A program made the translations under genes and the position numbers. Below are positions 17,028-26,175 of a stretch of DNA of 64,000 nt, piece after piece. Location: contig NZ_JAGINO010000013.1 in the NCBI RefSeq assembly GCF_017876115.1, positions 116,538 through 180,537 on the forward strand, written 5' to 3'. The notes beneath the pieces were generated by a model that worked only from the letters and a program-made list of their open reading frames with translations, was not told the DNA's origin and ran no database searches. The stretch comes from Azospirillum picis (GTDB lineage Bacteria > Pseudomonadota > Alphaproteobacteria > Azospirillales > Azospirillaceae). The stretch's first letter is position 1; each line of letters starts with the position of its first letter.

Positions 17028-17248
17028 TGTATATCCTAATAAGATAGATTAGGCCTCATTGCAGATTCGCTTGATACAGTAGCATCGATGCATCATACGT
17101 AAGGAGATAAAACCGCACCCTTAGCCCCATTTTCGCATATCACGACGATGTACAAAGTTAATGAGTGGCAGGTTGATTCATACTGACATTGCTTGGTCAA
17201 CCTGCATACTCGTGTGATTTCCTGCAGATACCACTGCTTCAACCGTGC

Positions 17249-19993
17249 TTAACTCTTGAAGAAGTCAAAGTTTCGGCAGGTTGCCCAGGCAAATTCTGAG
17301 TTTCCGTTTATCGGGATGCGCGTAGCGACAAAGACATCAGCAGCTTCATCGAGAGGAGTGCCAAGGTTTACCTCAATTGTACAGTCCACCTCAGCGCCTA
17401 CAGAGATCCACCCCGAGAATCTAGAATCTACACTGGATGATGATTCAAGGAATTCGGGAAATGACGTCCCTTTCGGCAATATTGCGACTCCATACTCAAC
17501 TGGGCGTGCTCTGCTATGCTCTGTGCGAACAGTCACGCGGACCATCTGGAATCCAGGTGCACAAGCACCTGGGACACAGACCGTCGTTACATGATCCTCC
17601 AAGGGATGGACGAAAACGCGCGAGCCTTCGAGGAGCTTCACGAGATCGAAACCGACATCACCCCGATGAGGCGAGATCTCATAAGCGCGACTGAGATGTT
17701 CCAGGGAAAGTCGATATTCTCTGCCATAGCGCTCCGTTGACTCCAAAGCATCTCTTTCCTGATTCTCGAGGACAATCGTTTCATCCTCTTCGTCCCCATC
17801 GTTTTTTGTTTGCTGATGAACATCAGCCTCATCTCCAATCGGGAAAGTGCTCCAATCAAACCAATCTGTATTTACCTTAACCATTCCCTCAGGAGCGTAA
17901 AAGCTCCTGATGTGCATGAATTCAGAGAATATACGGCCATAATCTAGGTCGGATGGTATATCAAAAACGCCCACTACACTGGCCAACATGTGTTTTCCCG
18001 CTTTCTGGAAGCTGGCCATAGGATAAGTCACCATTTTTTGGCAATCTTCACCTAATCCGCCCTCGCGCAGAGCCAACGCAACTGCATAATCTTCATATAG
18101 AATCTTTTCGACTTCCGTCTTTTTATGGACTATCACTTCCATCGCCTTCCTTGAAAGGAAGTAAGAAAAGCCGCCTCCATACCAGTGCCCTACCTTGCTG
18201 ACATCCACCGACTGGCGATGTAGCTGATCGTTCCGACACTTTCCGTTATGCCAGTCAAATGTAGAATTGCGACCACCGGACACACCACCGCCAACGTAGT
18301 CGTGCTCCCAGTACGGGAATTGCAATATCTGATAAGCATTTACCAAACAATCATCATCAATTTTAAGAGCATATCTAATAGAAGTATTCTCTATAATATA
18401 CTTAAATGCAGAGCTTACTTTTTGAGAAAGCCCCTCATAGTAGTCGCTTGCCGTTACATAAAGTACATCTCCGTCAATATAACTAGTCTTGTTTGTTCCA
18501 ACCACAAAATAAAACGGTACCCTTAGTTTATCAAACTCCTTTTTCATAGAAGATCTTATTACGTCCATGCGAGAAGAATTATTTCTGTGTGTGATACAGA
18601 GAACAGCGAGAGTGGCTTGCTCGACTTCTTCAAAATTATTCACTATGGTTTTATTCGATTTTATTTCATGAAGGTGCACTTGAGGCGCGGAATCGAAGCG
18701 CATGCCCATATAGCGCTTAAGTTCTTTTTCCCGTCTGTTAACAAGAGAATGCGTAAGTTGCGACTTAGCCGATAAGATCTCATTCAAGTCGCACTCTTCA
18801 AATGACTCCTTCGGCAATCCACCATTTTCTTTATAATAGCCGATTGCATCGGCACGATGAGCGTCACGCTCATCGTTCCGGACAACCCCTCTCCGCTCAA
18901 ACTCATCGACATCTATATGAAATATTTCGGCGAATACAGGAACTGTATAAAAGAGCTTGTGCGCAGAAAACAAATATGTTTGATCCATTTCCTCCCAATC
19001 AGGCAAATCAACCCACTTTGCTCCATGAATCTTGGAGTGTGCACGGAATTCATTATATGTGTTCGTCCGGTCAACCCAGAAATTTTTCCCATCTGTCCAT
19101 ATCGAAATACCAGAGAACCAAACCGTAAAACAGTCAGTTCTCTGCCTCAGGTGCATGACACTTATCATGTCCTGCAGATTTTTTGTAATAGGAAGGAAAT
19201 CAGCGTCCCACTTCATAAAATTTGTTGTACGGCATTTCGAAAGGCAAAAATTGTAATATCGTCCTAGAGTGTTTGGCGAAAACTGTTTAAGTGCCTGCCG
19301 ATGATCTTTTCCAACCCTCGGCACCGGAATGGAGTACGAGTGTATCCTTATATTAAAATTTTCCCTTTGAGCTCTATGCATTTCGTTAAATGTATTGTCT
19401 GTGCTGTTATTGTCGATTGCAATAACTTCATCAACGAAAGGGGCAACTTTTGAAAGACAGTTGTAGACATTAAGTCCCTCGTTTCGCGCCCTAACAATAG
19501 CGGATAGGCCAGTCTCAAGCTGCGCGTTTTCCTGAGAAACTGGCGCGCTTGCCGTTGCTCCGGAGCTTTCGCAGTTGAACCTCCAGTAATTCCGGTTAGC
19601 GCTTGACGTTGACCAAAGAACTAAACCGTCAATGTTAGCGGTACATTTGCAATGCTTCCCTTCAAGTACCACATCAACAAGACATCCAATCCACTGTCCA
19701 TTTAAAACAATGTGACTAGCGCCTTCACTATGTTCAATTTTGACTGTATTACGACTGGATTTCCGCAGCTTCGCGCCGAAGCTCCTCTCCGGGATACCCC
19801 ATTTGCCGTTTATGTGTTTGTTTACGATAAGTTTTCCATCAATGGGAAAGAACTTTAGATGAAGTAAAGTGTTATCTCCGTTTAAAAAGTCAATTTGTAT
19901 ATGCCCATTTTCGACGCTCGGGAAGGTCATGATAATCTGACGTCCGAGCGGAGTCGGCAAATATGTGCAGGAACGATCAATGTTTAGGTACAT
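17249..19993 (-). CDS. Large multidomain glycosyltransferase with galectin-like N-terminal domain
   Basis: 914 aa from ATG at 19993, chosen over the in-frame ATG at 20035 because GAGG lies 6 nt upstream. Residues about 25-140 look like a beta-sandwich lectin: LLHLKFFP, VNKHINGKWGIPER and SHIVLNGQ recall the galectin signature (H..., N..., WGxxER). Residues about 161-430 are a GT2 module (SAIVRARNEG, VIAIDNNSTDN, MKWDADF as the DxD region). Residues about 450-700 are a second transferase module with KIDDDCLVN, GGGFSYFLSRKA and EDYAVALAL, reminiscent of beta-1,3-galactosyltransferase-like (GT31) folds. The C-terminal 200 residues end in a beta-rich FAWATCRNF segment found after some bacterial glycosyltransferases. 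The gene is clearly AT-richer than its surroundings, suggesting acquisition. Substrates are unknown. Confidence 0.8.
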   Translation of the reverse strand: MYLNIDRSCTYLPTPLGRQIIMTFPSVENGHIQIDFLNGDNTLLHLKFFPIDGKLIVNKHINGKWGIPERSFGAKLRKSSRNTVKIEHSEGASHIVLNGQWIGCLVDVVLEGKHCKCTANIDGLVLWSTSSANRNYWRFNCESSGATASAPVSQENAQLETGLSAIVRARNEGLNVYNCLSKVAPFVDEVIAIDNNSTDNTFNEMHRAQRENFNIRIHSYSIPVPRVGKDHRQALKQFSPNTLGRYYNFCLSKCRTTNFMKWDADFLPITKNLQDMISVMHLRQRTDCFTVWFSGISIWTDGKNFWVDRTNTYNEFRAHSKIHGAKWVDLPDWEEMDQTYLFSAHKLFYTVPVFAEIFHIDVDEFERRGVVRNDERDAHRADAIGYYKENGGLPKESFEECDLNEILSAKSQLTHSLVNRREKELKRYMGMRFDSAPQVHLHEIKSNKTIVNNFEEVEQATLAVLCITHRNNSSRMDVIRSSMKKEFDKLRVPFYFVVGTNKTSYIDGDVLYVTASDYYEGLSQKVSSAFKYIIENTSIRYALKIDDDCLVNAYQILQFPYWEHDYVGGGVSGGRNSTFDWHNGKCRNDQLHRQSVDVSKVGHWYGGGFSYFLSRKAMEVIVHKKTEVEKILYEDYAVALALREGGLGEDCQKMVTYPMASFQKAGKHMLASVVGVFDIPSDLDYGRIFSEFMHIRSFYAPEGMVKVNTDWFDWSTFPIGDEADVHQQTKNDGDEEDETIVLENQERDALESTERYGREYRLSLEHLSRAYEISPHRGDVGFDLVKLLEGSRVFVHPLEDHVTTVCVPGACAPGFQMVRVTVRTEHSRARPVEYGVAILPKGTSFPEFLESSSSVDSRFSGWISVGAEVDCTIEVNLGTPLDEAADVFVATRIPINGNSEFAWATCRNFDFFKS

Positions 19994-20085
19994 GCTCTGC
20001 CTCGTCCTATTGTATCTTGTTTCACATTTTTCCATTTAATATTTGAGGCTAAATTCTCTGAGCCTCAAATATGCTATATTATTAT

Positions 20086-21306
20086 CTACCTTGATATAAG
20101 ATATACATTTCTCTGATCGTTTCTAACACTTGACAAGAACTGAATTTTTCTGAAGTTGCCTAGGTCCCTCACCAATTCTGCAAATGCATCAGGTGATAGG
20201 GGCTTGTATTTTCCGAAGCCGGAGTCCCCAGCATACATATTGTGAGGCTGCAGGACGAGCCACTTGCATTCTAATTTCCCCAAGAATGCGATGAGCTTAT
20301 CATAGAGATCTTTGTCATTTGTAAAATGATGAAATATATTGAGCGCAAAAATTATATCGTATCCAACGGGGCTAACATCAAATATGCTCTTATTCACGAC
20401 ATTTACATTCAGATGAATGGCGTCAGCAATCTTTGAAATTACTTGCGAATACGGATAGTTATTTTCTACGGCAGTGCACAAATATCCGCGTTTTGCCAAG
20501 AGAATGCTTAGGTTCCCCATATTCGCGCCAATATCAAGAACCTTTGTTGAGGCTGGTGGCGCTTGGATAATACTGAGAGCTCGATCTATGATGTCTAAGC
20601 GTTCGTCACCGTGTGCATAAGGCAGATACGTCAAATCAGGATGAGACAACTTATGATACAAGCGACTGTTAGAGAGCCCCTTTGCCAAAGCAAAGAGGTG
20701 GTGGTGGAAATCAGCCCAGTTTTTGTGCCGAAATACAACATTAACCGGTATCTCCTGAATACCAAGGAGCTTTGCGATCGCAAGGCGATGGCGACCATCG
20801 ACAAATATCACTTCACCCTGCTCGTTAAAGCCAATCTTTATTTCATGATTTTGATGAACACTCTCTTGATATCCGATAAATCTTTCTGTAATTGCTTGCA
20901 AATTGTTTTGCTGTTTTAACGAATATATATTGGATTGAGAAAGATACCCGCTGCTAAGTATGGAATAATAAAGATCTCTCACGGTTGTATTTAGCCTCTT
21001 TAGAAAATCGTTCTTTGAACGACATCCCCAAAGAATTTGACCATTATCAATTTTCTGAATATTTTCTGCAAAGAACTCTGTGGTCGACCAATCTCTACCG
21101 TCAACAAACACTTCCTTAAAGGATCGATAAATAGTTGTATCCTCAAAGCGCGTTTGTCCCGGGCCAATGGGCTTATCGATGACAACCCCGAGTTTGCTCT
21201 GATTGGCCAAGGCATCTGCCCACTCAAGATCCGCAACGAAAATAGGAGTATCATGCGCAAGAGAGATCCTGGCAGGGAGGACAAGTTCCAAATCGGCTTC
21301 GATCAT
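20086..21306 (-). CDS. ParB/Srx-like domain fused to class I SAM methyltransferase
   Basis: 406 aa from ATG at 21306; an in-frame TTG three codons upstream has a closer AAGGA and remains possible. Around residues 165-200 there is a ParB/sulfiredoxin-type segment (VDGRHRLAIAKLLGI, then IPVNVV). Around residues 255-370 a Rossmann methyltransferase follows, with VLDIGANMGNLSILLAKRG as motif I and a FALNIFHHF segment. Proteins of this architecture occur in surface-glycan loci and may modify sugars or peptides; the ParB-like part need not bind DNA. It is AT-rich like the neighbouring glycosyltransferase and lies 93 bp before its start, so the two are probably co-transcribed. Confidence 0.75.
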   Translation of the reverse strand: MIEADLELVLPARISLAHDTPIFVADLEWADALANQSKLGVVIDKPIGPGQTRFEDTTIYRSFKEVFVDGRDWSTTEFFAENIQKIDNGQILWGCRSKNDFLKRLNTTVRDLYYSILSSGYLSQSNIYSLKQQNNLQAITERFIGYQESVHQNHEIKIGFNEQGEVIFVDGRHRLAIAKLLGIQEIPVNVVFRHKNWADFHHHLFALAKGLSNSRLYHKLSHPDLTYLPYAHGDERLDIIDRALSIIQAPPASTKVLDIGANMGNLSILLAKRGYLCTAVENNYPYSQVISKIADAIHLNVNVVNKSIFDVSPVGYDIIFALNIFHHFTNDKDLYDKLIAFLGKLECKWLVLQPHNMYAGDSGFGKYKPLSPDAFAELVRDLGNFRKIQFLSSVRNDQRNVYLISR

Positions 21307-21315
21307 TTCTCTCAA

Positions 21316-21679
21316 GCTTCCTTCACAGGGTAGAGTTTCTGATTAGAGGATTCTAAAATACTGAATAATTATGCGCGTGTCGCGTCAGCCAACAGGAAAC
21401 CTGGACGTGTCGCTCCCAACGAACCTCACTCCTCTCGGTAACCGGCACGGTTAGTACCGTCATTCTCTTGCCTCCACAGGCCTATTACGGCATCAAGCTG
21501 CGTAGGCAGCGTCGCGCGCACGCGGCGCCAGCACGGACGCTTCCGGTTGTGGCAGAGCGTCGTATGACCGCTCGAAAGATGCCATTTGTCGCGTCGGCCG
21601 AAGCCTTTGCTCTCTAAACCGCTCTCACCACTCCTCAAGCCCCCGCCCCGCTCCTGGAAAGCCTGCGAGCCTTCGGGCC
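21316..21679. other. Gap between the AT-rich glycan block and the RTX-exporter operon
   Basis: No gene is supported. It holds the 3' flank of the exporter operon and the 5' flank of the methyltransferase fusion. Base composition changes here from AT-rich to strongly GC-rich, which marks a junction between segments of different origin. Confidence 0.4.
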
Positions 21680-22465
21680 TCATGACGGCGCCCCACCATC
21701 CGGCGCGGCGGCTGCACGCAGCAGCGCCACATCCTGGAAAGTCAGCCCGGTGGCATCGCCGGACCAGCGCCCGCGGTGGAACTGGACCACGGCAAGCCCC
21801 GCCGCCGCCGCCTCGGCGAACAGCCAGTCCCGGCCATAGGCGACCGCGGCGGTCGGCACGCCGGTCAGCGTGTCGTAGAACGCCCCGTCCGCCCCCCTGG
21901 CGAAGCGCAGCCGCGGATCGGCCTCCGTCGGCGTCTCCTCGCCGTCCAGCAGGAACCAGGTGCTGAAGCAACGCCCGCCCGGCGCCAGCACGCGCGCGAT
22001 CTCGCGCAGGTACCAGCGGGTCTCTGCCGCGCTCAGGTGGGTGAACACCGAGGTCAGCACCACCAGGTCCGCCGCCCCGTCGGCCAGCGGCCAGCGCAGC
22101 CCCGCCGCCGCCTGCCGCCCGGCCGGGTGGTAGAGCGGGTGGTGGGCGTCCAGATGGGCAAAGGCGAAGCCGTCATGCAGCGGCGCGACGTGATGCTGGC
22201 ACCAGGCGATGCCGGCAGCGCTGACATCGATGCCGAGATAGCGTCCGCGGGGGCCGAGATGGCCGGCCAGCGGCACGGCGATGCGGCCGACCCCGCAGCC
22301 GACGTCCAGCACCCGGTCGTCGGCGGTGAGGCCGCCGACCGCGATCAGATGGTCGAGGAACTCGGCGCCGATGGCGCGGAAGTCGCCGTCACCGACACAG
22401 TGCAGCTCGGGCGGCGGCAGCGGGGCCTCCGGGGTGCCGAGGTTGCGGGCGATGACCGCCGTCAT
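21680..22465 (-). CDS. Class I SAM-dependent methyltransferase
   Basis: 261 aa. The start ATG at 22465 overlaps the stop of the upstream GT4 gene as ATGA, indicating translational coupling. VLDVGCGVGRIAVPLAGHLG is SAM-binding motif I, YLGIDVSAAGIAWC gives the acidic residue after strand 2, and ADLVVLTSVFTHL plus VLAPGGRCFSTWF are the following motifs of the methyltransferase 11/25 type. It is the last gene of the RTX-exporter operon, so it probably methylates a sugar or protein made or exported by that operon. The precise acceptor is unknown. Confidence 0.85.
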   Translation of the reverse strand: MTAVIARNLGTPEAPLPPPELHCVGDGDFRAIGAEFLDHLIAVGGLTADDRVLDVGCGVGRIAVPLAGHLGPRGRYLGIDVSAAGIAWCQHHVAPLHDGFAFAHLDAHHPLYHPAGRQAAAGLRWPLADGAADLVVLTSVFTHLSAAETRWYLREIARVLAPGGRCFSTWFLLDGEETPTEADPRLRFARGADGAFYDTLTGVPTAAVAYGRDWLFAEAAAAGLAVVQFHRGRWSGDATGLTFQDVALLRAAAAPDGGAPS

Positions 22466-23859
22466 GCCCCGATCTCCGCCGCCACCGGCCTCTCCGCCAC
22501 CTTTACCTCTGCCACCTTCACCTCTTCTGCCGTCGCCTTGGCCGTGCCCTTCGTCTTTGCCGCCGCCGCTGCGCGGGCCGGGCTCGAGGACCGGCGCAGG
22601 GAGCGGTAAAGCTCCAGATGCGCGTCGGCCGAGGCGGCGATGTCCCAGGGCTCCGGTGCGGCGGCGCTGAGACGCTCCCACAGCCCCGGCTCGTCCAGGC
22701 AGGCCAGCATCCGCTCGGCCAGCGCCGCGGCATCGCCGGCGGCGAACTGCAGGCCATCGACCCCGTCTCTGACCGCCTCGGCCATGCCGCCGATGGCGCT
22801 GCACAGCACCGGGCGGCGGTGGCGGAACGCCTCGTCGATCACCAGCGGCGCGTTCTCCCACCACACCGAGGGCACGATCACCCAGTCGACCGCCGCCATC
22901 AGCGCCGGCACCTCTGTCGGGACATAGGCGCCGGCCTGCCGCACCCGGACGGTGCCGGTGGCGCGCAGGGCGGCGACGGCCGCCTGCAGCTCGCCGACGA
23001 AGGCGTCGGCCTGGAACAGCGGCGCGCCGTGCAGGGTGAGGGAGAAGGGCCGGCGGGTGCGCTGGGCGACCAGCCGTGCCGCCTCCAGCGCCACCAGGGT
23101 CCCCTTCATCGGGCTGATGTTGCCGAACACCGCGAAGGCCGGCTCGGCGGCCCGCGCCTCGGCGGGGCGCGCCGGGACCGGGGCCGCCGCCGGCCGGCCG
23201 TTGCGGATCACGCCGAGGCGCGCCGGGTCGATCCCCCAGGCGCGGTGGCGCTCGGCGGCGAAGCGGCTGGGCGCGACGAAGCGGTCGACGAGGCCGAGAT
23301 GGCGCTGGATGTAGAGCTCGCGCAGCCGGAACTCCATGCGCGCGATGTCCGGGAAACAGCGGTGGCAGGCGTCGGGCGAGGCCTGCCGGCACAGTGCCGG
23401 CGGCCGGCCGGCGGCGGCCGGCGCCACCATCAGCCCGTCATTGTGGCAGATCGCATGATAGTCGTGCAGGGTCAGGACCAGCCGCGCCTTGGGCACGGCG
23501 CGGCGGACGACGGCGAAGGCCTCCACCCCCAGCAGCAGGGTGTGGTGGGCATGCACCACGTCCGGCTTGACCTCGCGCAGCAGCCGCTCCAGCTCGGGCA
23601 GCACGCCGTGGATGTCGACCTGCGAGAGGTTGAAGCGGTCGAAGCCGCCCGTCCACACCAGCATCTCGCGCGCGCTGCGCCCGACGGTCTGGAACGGGGT
23701 GCCCGGGCTGGGCAGGCGCTGCAGCGCGCTGGTCCCGGCGAGAAACAGCGCCTCGACCCCCGGCCGGCGGTTCATCTCCTGGAACAGGTCGTGGGCGAAG
23801 ATCTCGGTGCCGCCGGGGTGGAACTGCGGATGATTGTGGGCGAGGTAGAGGATTTTCAT
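22462..23859 (-). CDS. Glycosyltransferase family 4
   Basis: 465 aa. A GT-B fold: LYLAHNHPQFHPGGTEIFA at the N-terminus is the glycine-rich acceptor loop, DVVHAHHTLLLG and LTLHDYHAICHN follow, then FAVFGNISPMKGT starts the C-terminal Rossmann domain. The IVPSVWWENAPLVIDEAF region holds the family's conserved EX7E-type acidic residues. A cysteine-bearing insert (CRQASPDACHRCFPD) is shared with GT4 enzymes that act in O-antigen or protein glycosylation. The last 40 residues are a low-complexity Ala/Lys/Glu tail. It starts 13 bp after the preceding gene and overlaps the next by 4 bp. Confidence 0.88.
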   Translation of the reverse strand: MKILYLAHNHPQFHPGGTEIFAHDLFQEMNRRPGVEALFLAGTSALQRLPSPGTPFQTVGRSAREMLVWTGGFDRFNLSQVDIHGVLPELERLLREVKPDVVHAHHTLLLGVEAFAVVRRAVPKARLVLTLHDYHAICHNDGLMVAPAAAGRPPALCRQASPDACHRCFPDIARMEFRLRELYIQRHLGLVDRFVAPSRFAAERHRAWGIDPARLGVIRNGRPAAAPVPARPAEARAAEPAFAVFGNISPMKGTLVALEAARLVAQRTRRPFSLTLHGAPLFQADAFVGELQAAVAALRATGTVRVRQAGAYVPTEVPALMAAVDWVIVPSVWWENAPLVIDEAFRHRRPVLCSAIGGMAEAVRDGVDGLQFAAGDAAALAERMLACLDEPGLWERLSAAAPEPWDIAASADAHLELYRSLRRSSSPARAAAAAKTKGTAKATAEEVKVAEVKVAERPVAAEIGA

Positions 23860-23872
23860 TGTCCGTGTTCTC

Positions 23873-24823
23873 TCATCCCAGCATCAGCCGGCCGAACAGC
23901 CAGACGCCGGCCGCCGCCCCCAGGAAACCGGCGGCGAGCGCCACCACGGCCAGCCGCGCCAGCTCGCGGCGCAGCCGGCCCTGCAGCAGGGCCAGGTCGT
24001 CGCGCCGCACCGTGTGCTTCAGCGCCTCGTCGGTACGCAGCAGGAAGCCCTCCATCTGGGCAATGGCGCCCGCGGTGGCCTCGGCCGTCTCGGCCAGCCG
24101 GGCGTGCAGGCCGTCGGTGCGCTCGGCCAGCCGGCCGTCGAGATGGCCGGTGATCTTGCCGGCCCACAGCCGGAAGCCCTTGCCGAGATGCGGCAGCAGG
24201 GGATCGGGGGCGCGGCCCTGCTGCAGCTCCTGCTGCAGCAGCAGGCCGAGCTGGACCGACTGGGTGACCGAGGCCTCGACCCCGGCGATGCGCTGGGCCA
24301 GCGCCAGGACGACGGCGGTCAGCGCCTGGTGGGGATCGGAGGCCACCGCCTCGGCCTGGGCGACGCGCAGCGAGCGCGGCAACGCCACGCTGGTCCCGTG
24401 GAAGCACAGGTGGAAGCCGGCGGGATGGGCGCTGCGCAGCTCGACCGGCAGGTCCCAGGCGAAGGCGTGGCGGCCGTCGCCGTCGGCCTCGATCCCGGCC
24501 AGCCGGTTGAGCCCGACCAGATCGTCGCGGAAACGGTCGGCGGTGACCGTCTCGATCAGCTGGCCGGCATGGTAGATGTCGATCAGCACCCGGCGCCCGG
24601 GCTCGCTGCGGTCCCAGGCCCAGCCATAGATGCGCCCGGCCTCGATGGCGTCGATCACCCCGTCGAGCGTCGCCGCCCGCCAGGCCGCCGCATCGAGCGC
24701 CTCCACGTCGAGGGCGACATCGAGCACCGCGGCATCGGGCGCCGCGGCGCCGGGCGCGGCCCCGGACGTCCCGGCCCGCGGCAGCGTCGAGGAGGGGGGG
24801 GAGGTGCCCTCGGGCATGGTCAT
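23873..24823 (-). CDS. Membrane-anchored accessory protein with GWAWD module
   Basis: 316 aa. The start overlaps the HlyD stop as ATGA. Residues about 50-150 hold a beta-rich module (VIDAIEAGRIYGWAWD, VLIDIYHAGQLI, then HAFAWDLP) that recurs in alphaproteobacterial glycosyltransferase-associated proteins. Residues 160-290 are helical and probably coiled coil. A single membrane segment near the C-terminus (VVALAAGFLGAAAGVWLFG) leaves a very short tail. Position between the exporter adaptor and a glycosyltransferase suggests a scaffold that ties glycosylation to secretion at the inner membrane. Function is inferred from context only. Confidence 0.6.
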   Translation of the reverse strand: MTMPEGTSPPSSTLPRAGTSGAAPGAAAPDAAVLDVALDVEALDAAAWRAATLDGVIDAIEAGRIYGWAWDRSEPGRRVLIDIYHAGQLIETVTADRFRDDLVGLNRLAGIEADGDGRHAFAWDLPVELRSAHPAGFHLCFHGTSVALPRSLRVAQAEAVASDPHQALTAVVLALAQRIAGVEASVTQSVQLGLLLQQELQQGRAPDPLLPHLGKGFRLWAGKITGHLDGRLAERTDGLHARLAETAEATAGAIAQMEGFLLRTDEALKHTVRRDDLALLQGRLRRELARLAVVALAAGFLGAAAGVWLFGRLMLG

Positions 24824-26175
24824 TTCTCCCGCATGGCGTGGGCGAAGCCGTCGGTGATCGGCGACAGCAGGTAATCGAGCGCGCTGCGCTCGCCGCGGAT
24901 GATCAGCGCGTCGACCGGCATGCCGGGGGTCAGGTGGACCTCGGGCAGTTGCTCCAGCTCCGCCGGGTCGAGCCGCAGCCGCGCCACGTAGTAGGGGGTG
25001 CCGGACGGGTCGACCAGGTGGTCGGCCGAGACGTCGATCACCGTGGCGGCGATGGTCGGCGTCGTGCGCCGCTTGAACGCCACCAGCCGGACCTGGGCCG
25101 GCAGGCCCTGGTGCACGCTGTCGATGTCGAGCGGGTTGAGGCGGGCGTCCACCACCAGCGGGTCCTTTTCCGGCACCACGTCGAGCAGCGGCTCGCCGGC
25201 GCGGATCACCCCGCCGACGGTGAAGACCTGGAGGTTGACGACGATCCCGTCCTGCGGGGCGGTGACGGCGAGGCGGCGCAGCACGTCCTCCAGCCCGACC
25301 AGCCGCTGCGCCAGGTCGGCCAGATCCTTGTCGACCGCCTCCAGATCCTGGGCGATCTCCTTCTGCCGCACCGCCTTCATGTCGGCGATCTGGGCGGCGA
25401 CGGTGTCGGCCGCCTCGCCGTTGCGGGCCAGACGGCCGCGCAGCTCGGCGAGCCGGCCCTGCAGCTCGGCCTCGGCGCGCTCCAGCGCCAGCACGCGCGG
25501 CTTGGGCACCAGCCCCTTGGCCAGCAGCGTCCGGGTGTCGGCGATCTCCTCGCGGATCTTCTCGAGCTGGTGCTGCAGGGAGGTCTCCTGCTGCTTCAGC
25601 GCCGCGCTGTCCACCTCGAGGTCGGCCAGGGCCTGGCGCTTGACGGTGAGGGCGCTGGCATGCGCGCCCTGGCGGGCCTGGAAGGTCCAGCGCTGGGTGG
25701 CGAGCAGCCGGGCGACGTCGGGGTCGTGCTCGAGCGCCAGCAGGGTGGCGGGAAAGCGCAGGGCGGCCTGGTCCGTGGTCTCGGCGGCGGCTTCGGCGCG
25801 CAGCCGGGCCTGGCGGGCCAGGGCGGCGCGCTGCTGGCCCAGCGTCAGGTCGTAGCTGGCCCGCGCCTGGGTGTCGTCGAGCTCGATCAGCACGTCGCCG
25901 GTGCGCACGCGGTCGCCGTTGGCCACCCGCACCCGCTTGACGATGCCGCCTTCCAGATGCTGCACCGTCTTGCGGTGGCTTTCCACCGACACCACCCCCG
26001 GAGCGACCGCAGCGCTGTCGAGCTGCGCCCAGGCCGCCCAGCCGATGAAGCCGCCGAAGCCGAAGACGATGGTGGCCATGGCGATCGCCATGCTGCGGCC
26101 GAGCGCCGGGGCGGGCGGCAGCGACGGCACGCCCCGCAGGGAGGCCGGCGCGGAGGGGATGGCGGGCAGGCTCAT
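24820..26175 (-). CDS. Type I secretion membrane fusion protein (HlyD/PrtE family)
   Basis: 451 aa. ATG at 26175 overlaps the exporter stop (ATGA). A short cytoplasmic tail precedes one membrane helix (about residues 29-51). The first lipoyl-like half follows (HLEGGIVKRVRVANGDRV, about residues 73-90). A long coiled-coil hairpin spans roughly 130-310, then the second lipoyl half (TAPQDGIVVNLQVFTVGGVI) and a beta-barrel domain ending TPGMPVDALIIRGERSALDYL, the usual HlyD family C-terminus. It bridges the ABC exporter to an outer-membrane TolC-like channel, which is not encoded nearby. Length is normal for the PrtE/RsaE group. Confidence 0.93.
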   Translation of the reverse strand: MSLPAIPSAPASLRGVPSLPPAPALGRSMAIAMATIVFGFGGFIGWAAWAQLDSAAVAPGVVSVESHRKTVQHLEGGIVKRVRVANGDRVRTGDVLIELDDTQARASYDLTLGQQRAALARQARLRAEAAAETTDQAALRFPATLLALEHDPDVARLLATQRWTFQARQGAHASALTVKRQALADLEVDSAALKQQETSLQHQLEKIREEIADTRTLLAKGLVPKPRVLALERAEAELQGRLAELRGRLARNGEAADTVAAQIADMKAVRQKEIAQDLEAVDKDLADLAQRLVGLEDVLRRLAVTAPQDGIVVNLQVFTVGGVIRAGEPLLDVVPEKDPLVVDARLNPLDIDSVHQGLPAQVRLVAFKRRTTPTIAATVIDVSADHLVDPSGTPYYVARLRLDPAELEQLPEVHLTPGMPVDALIIRGERSALDYLLSPITDGFAHAMREK

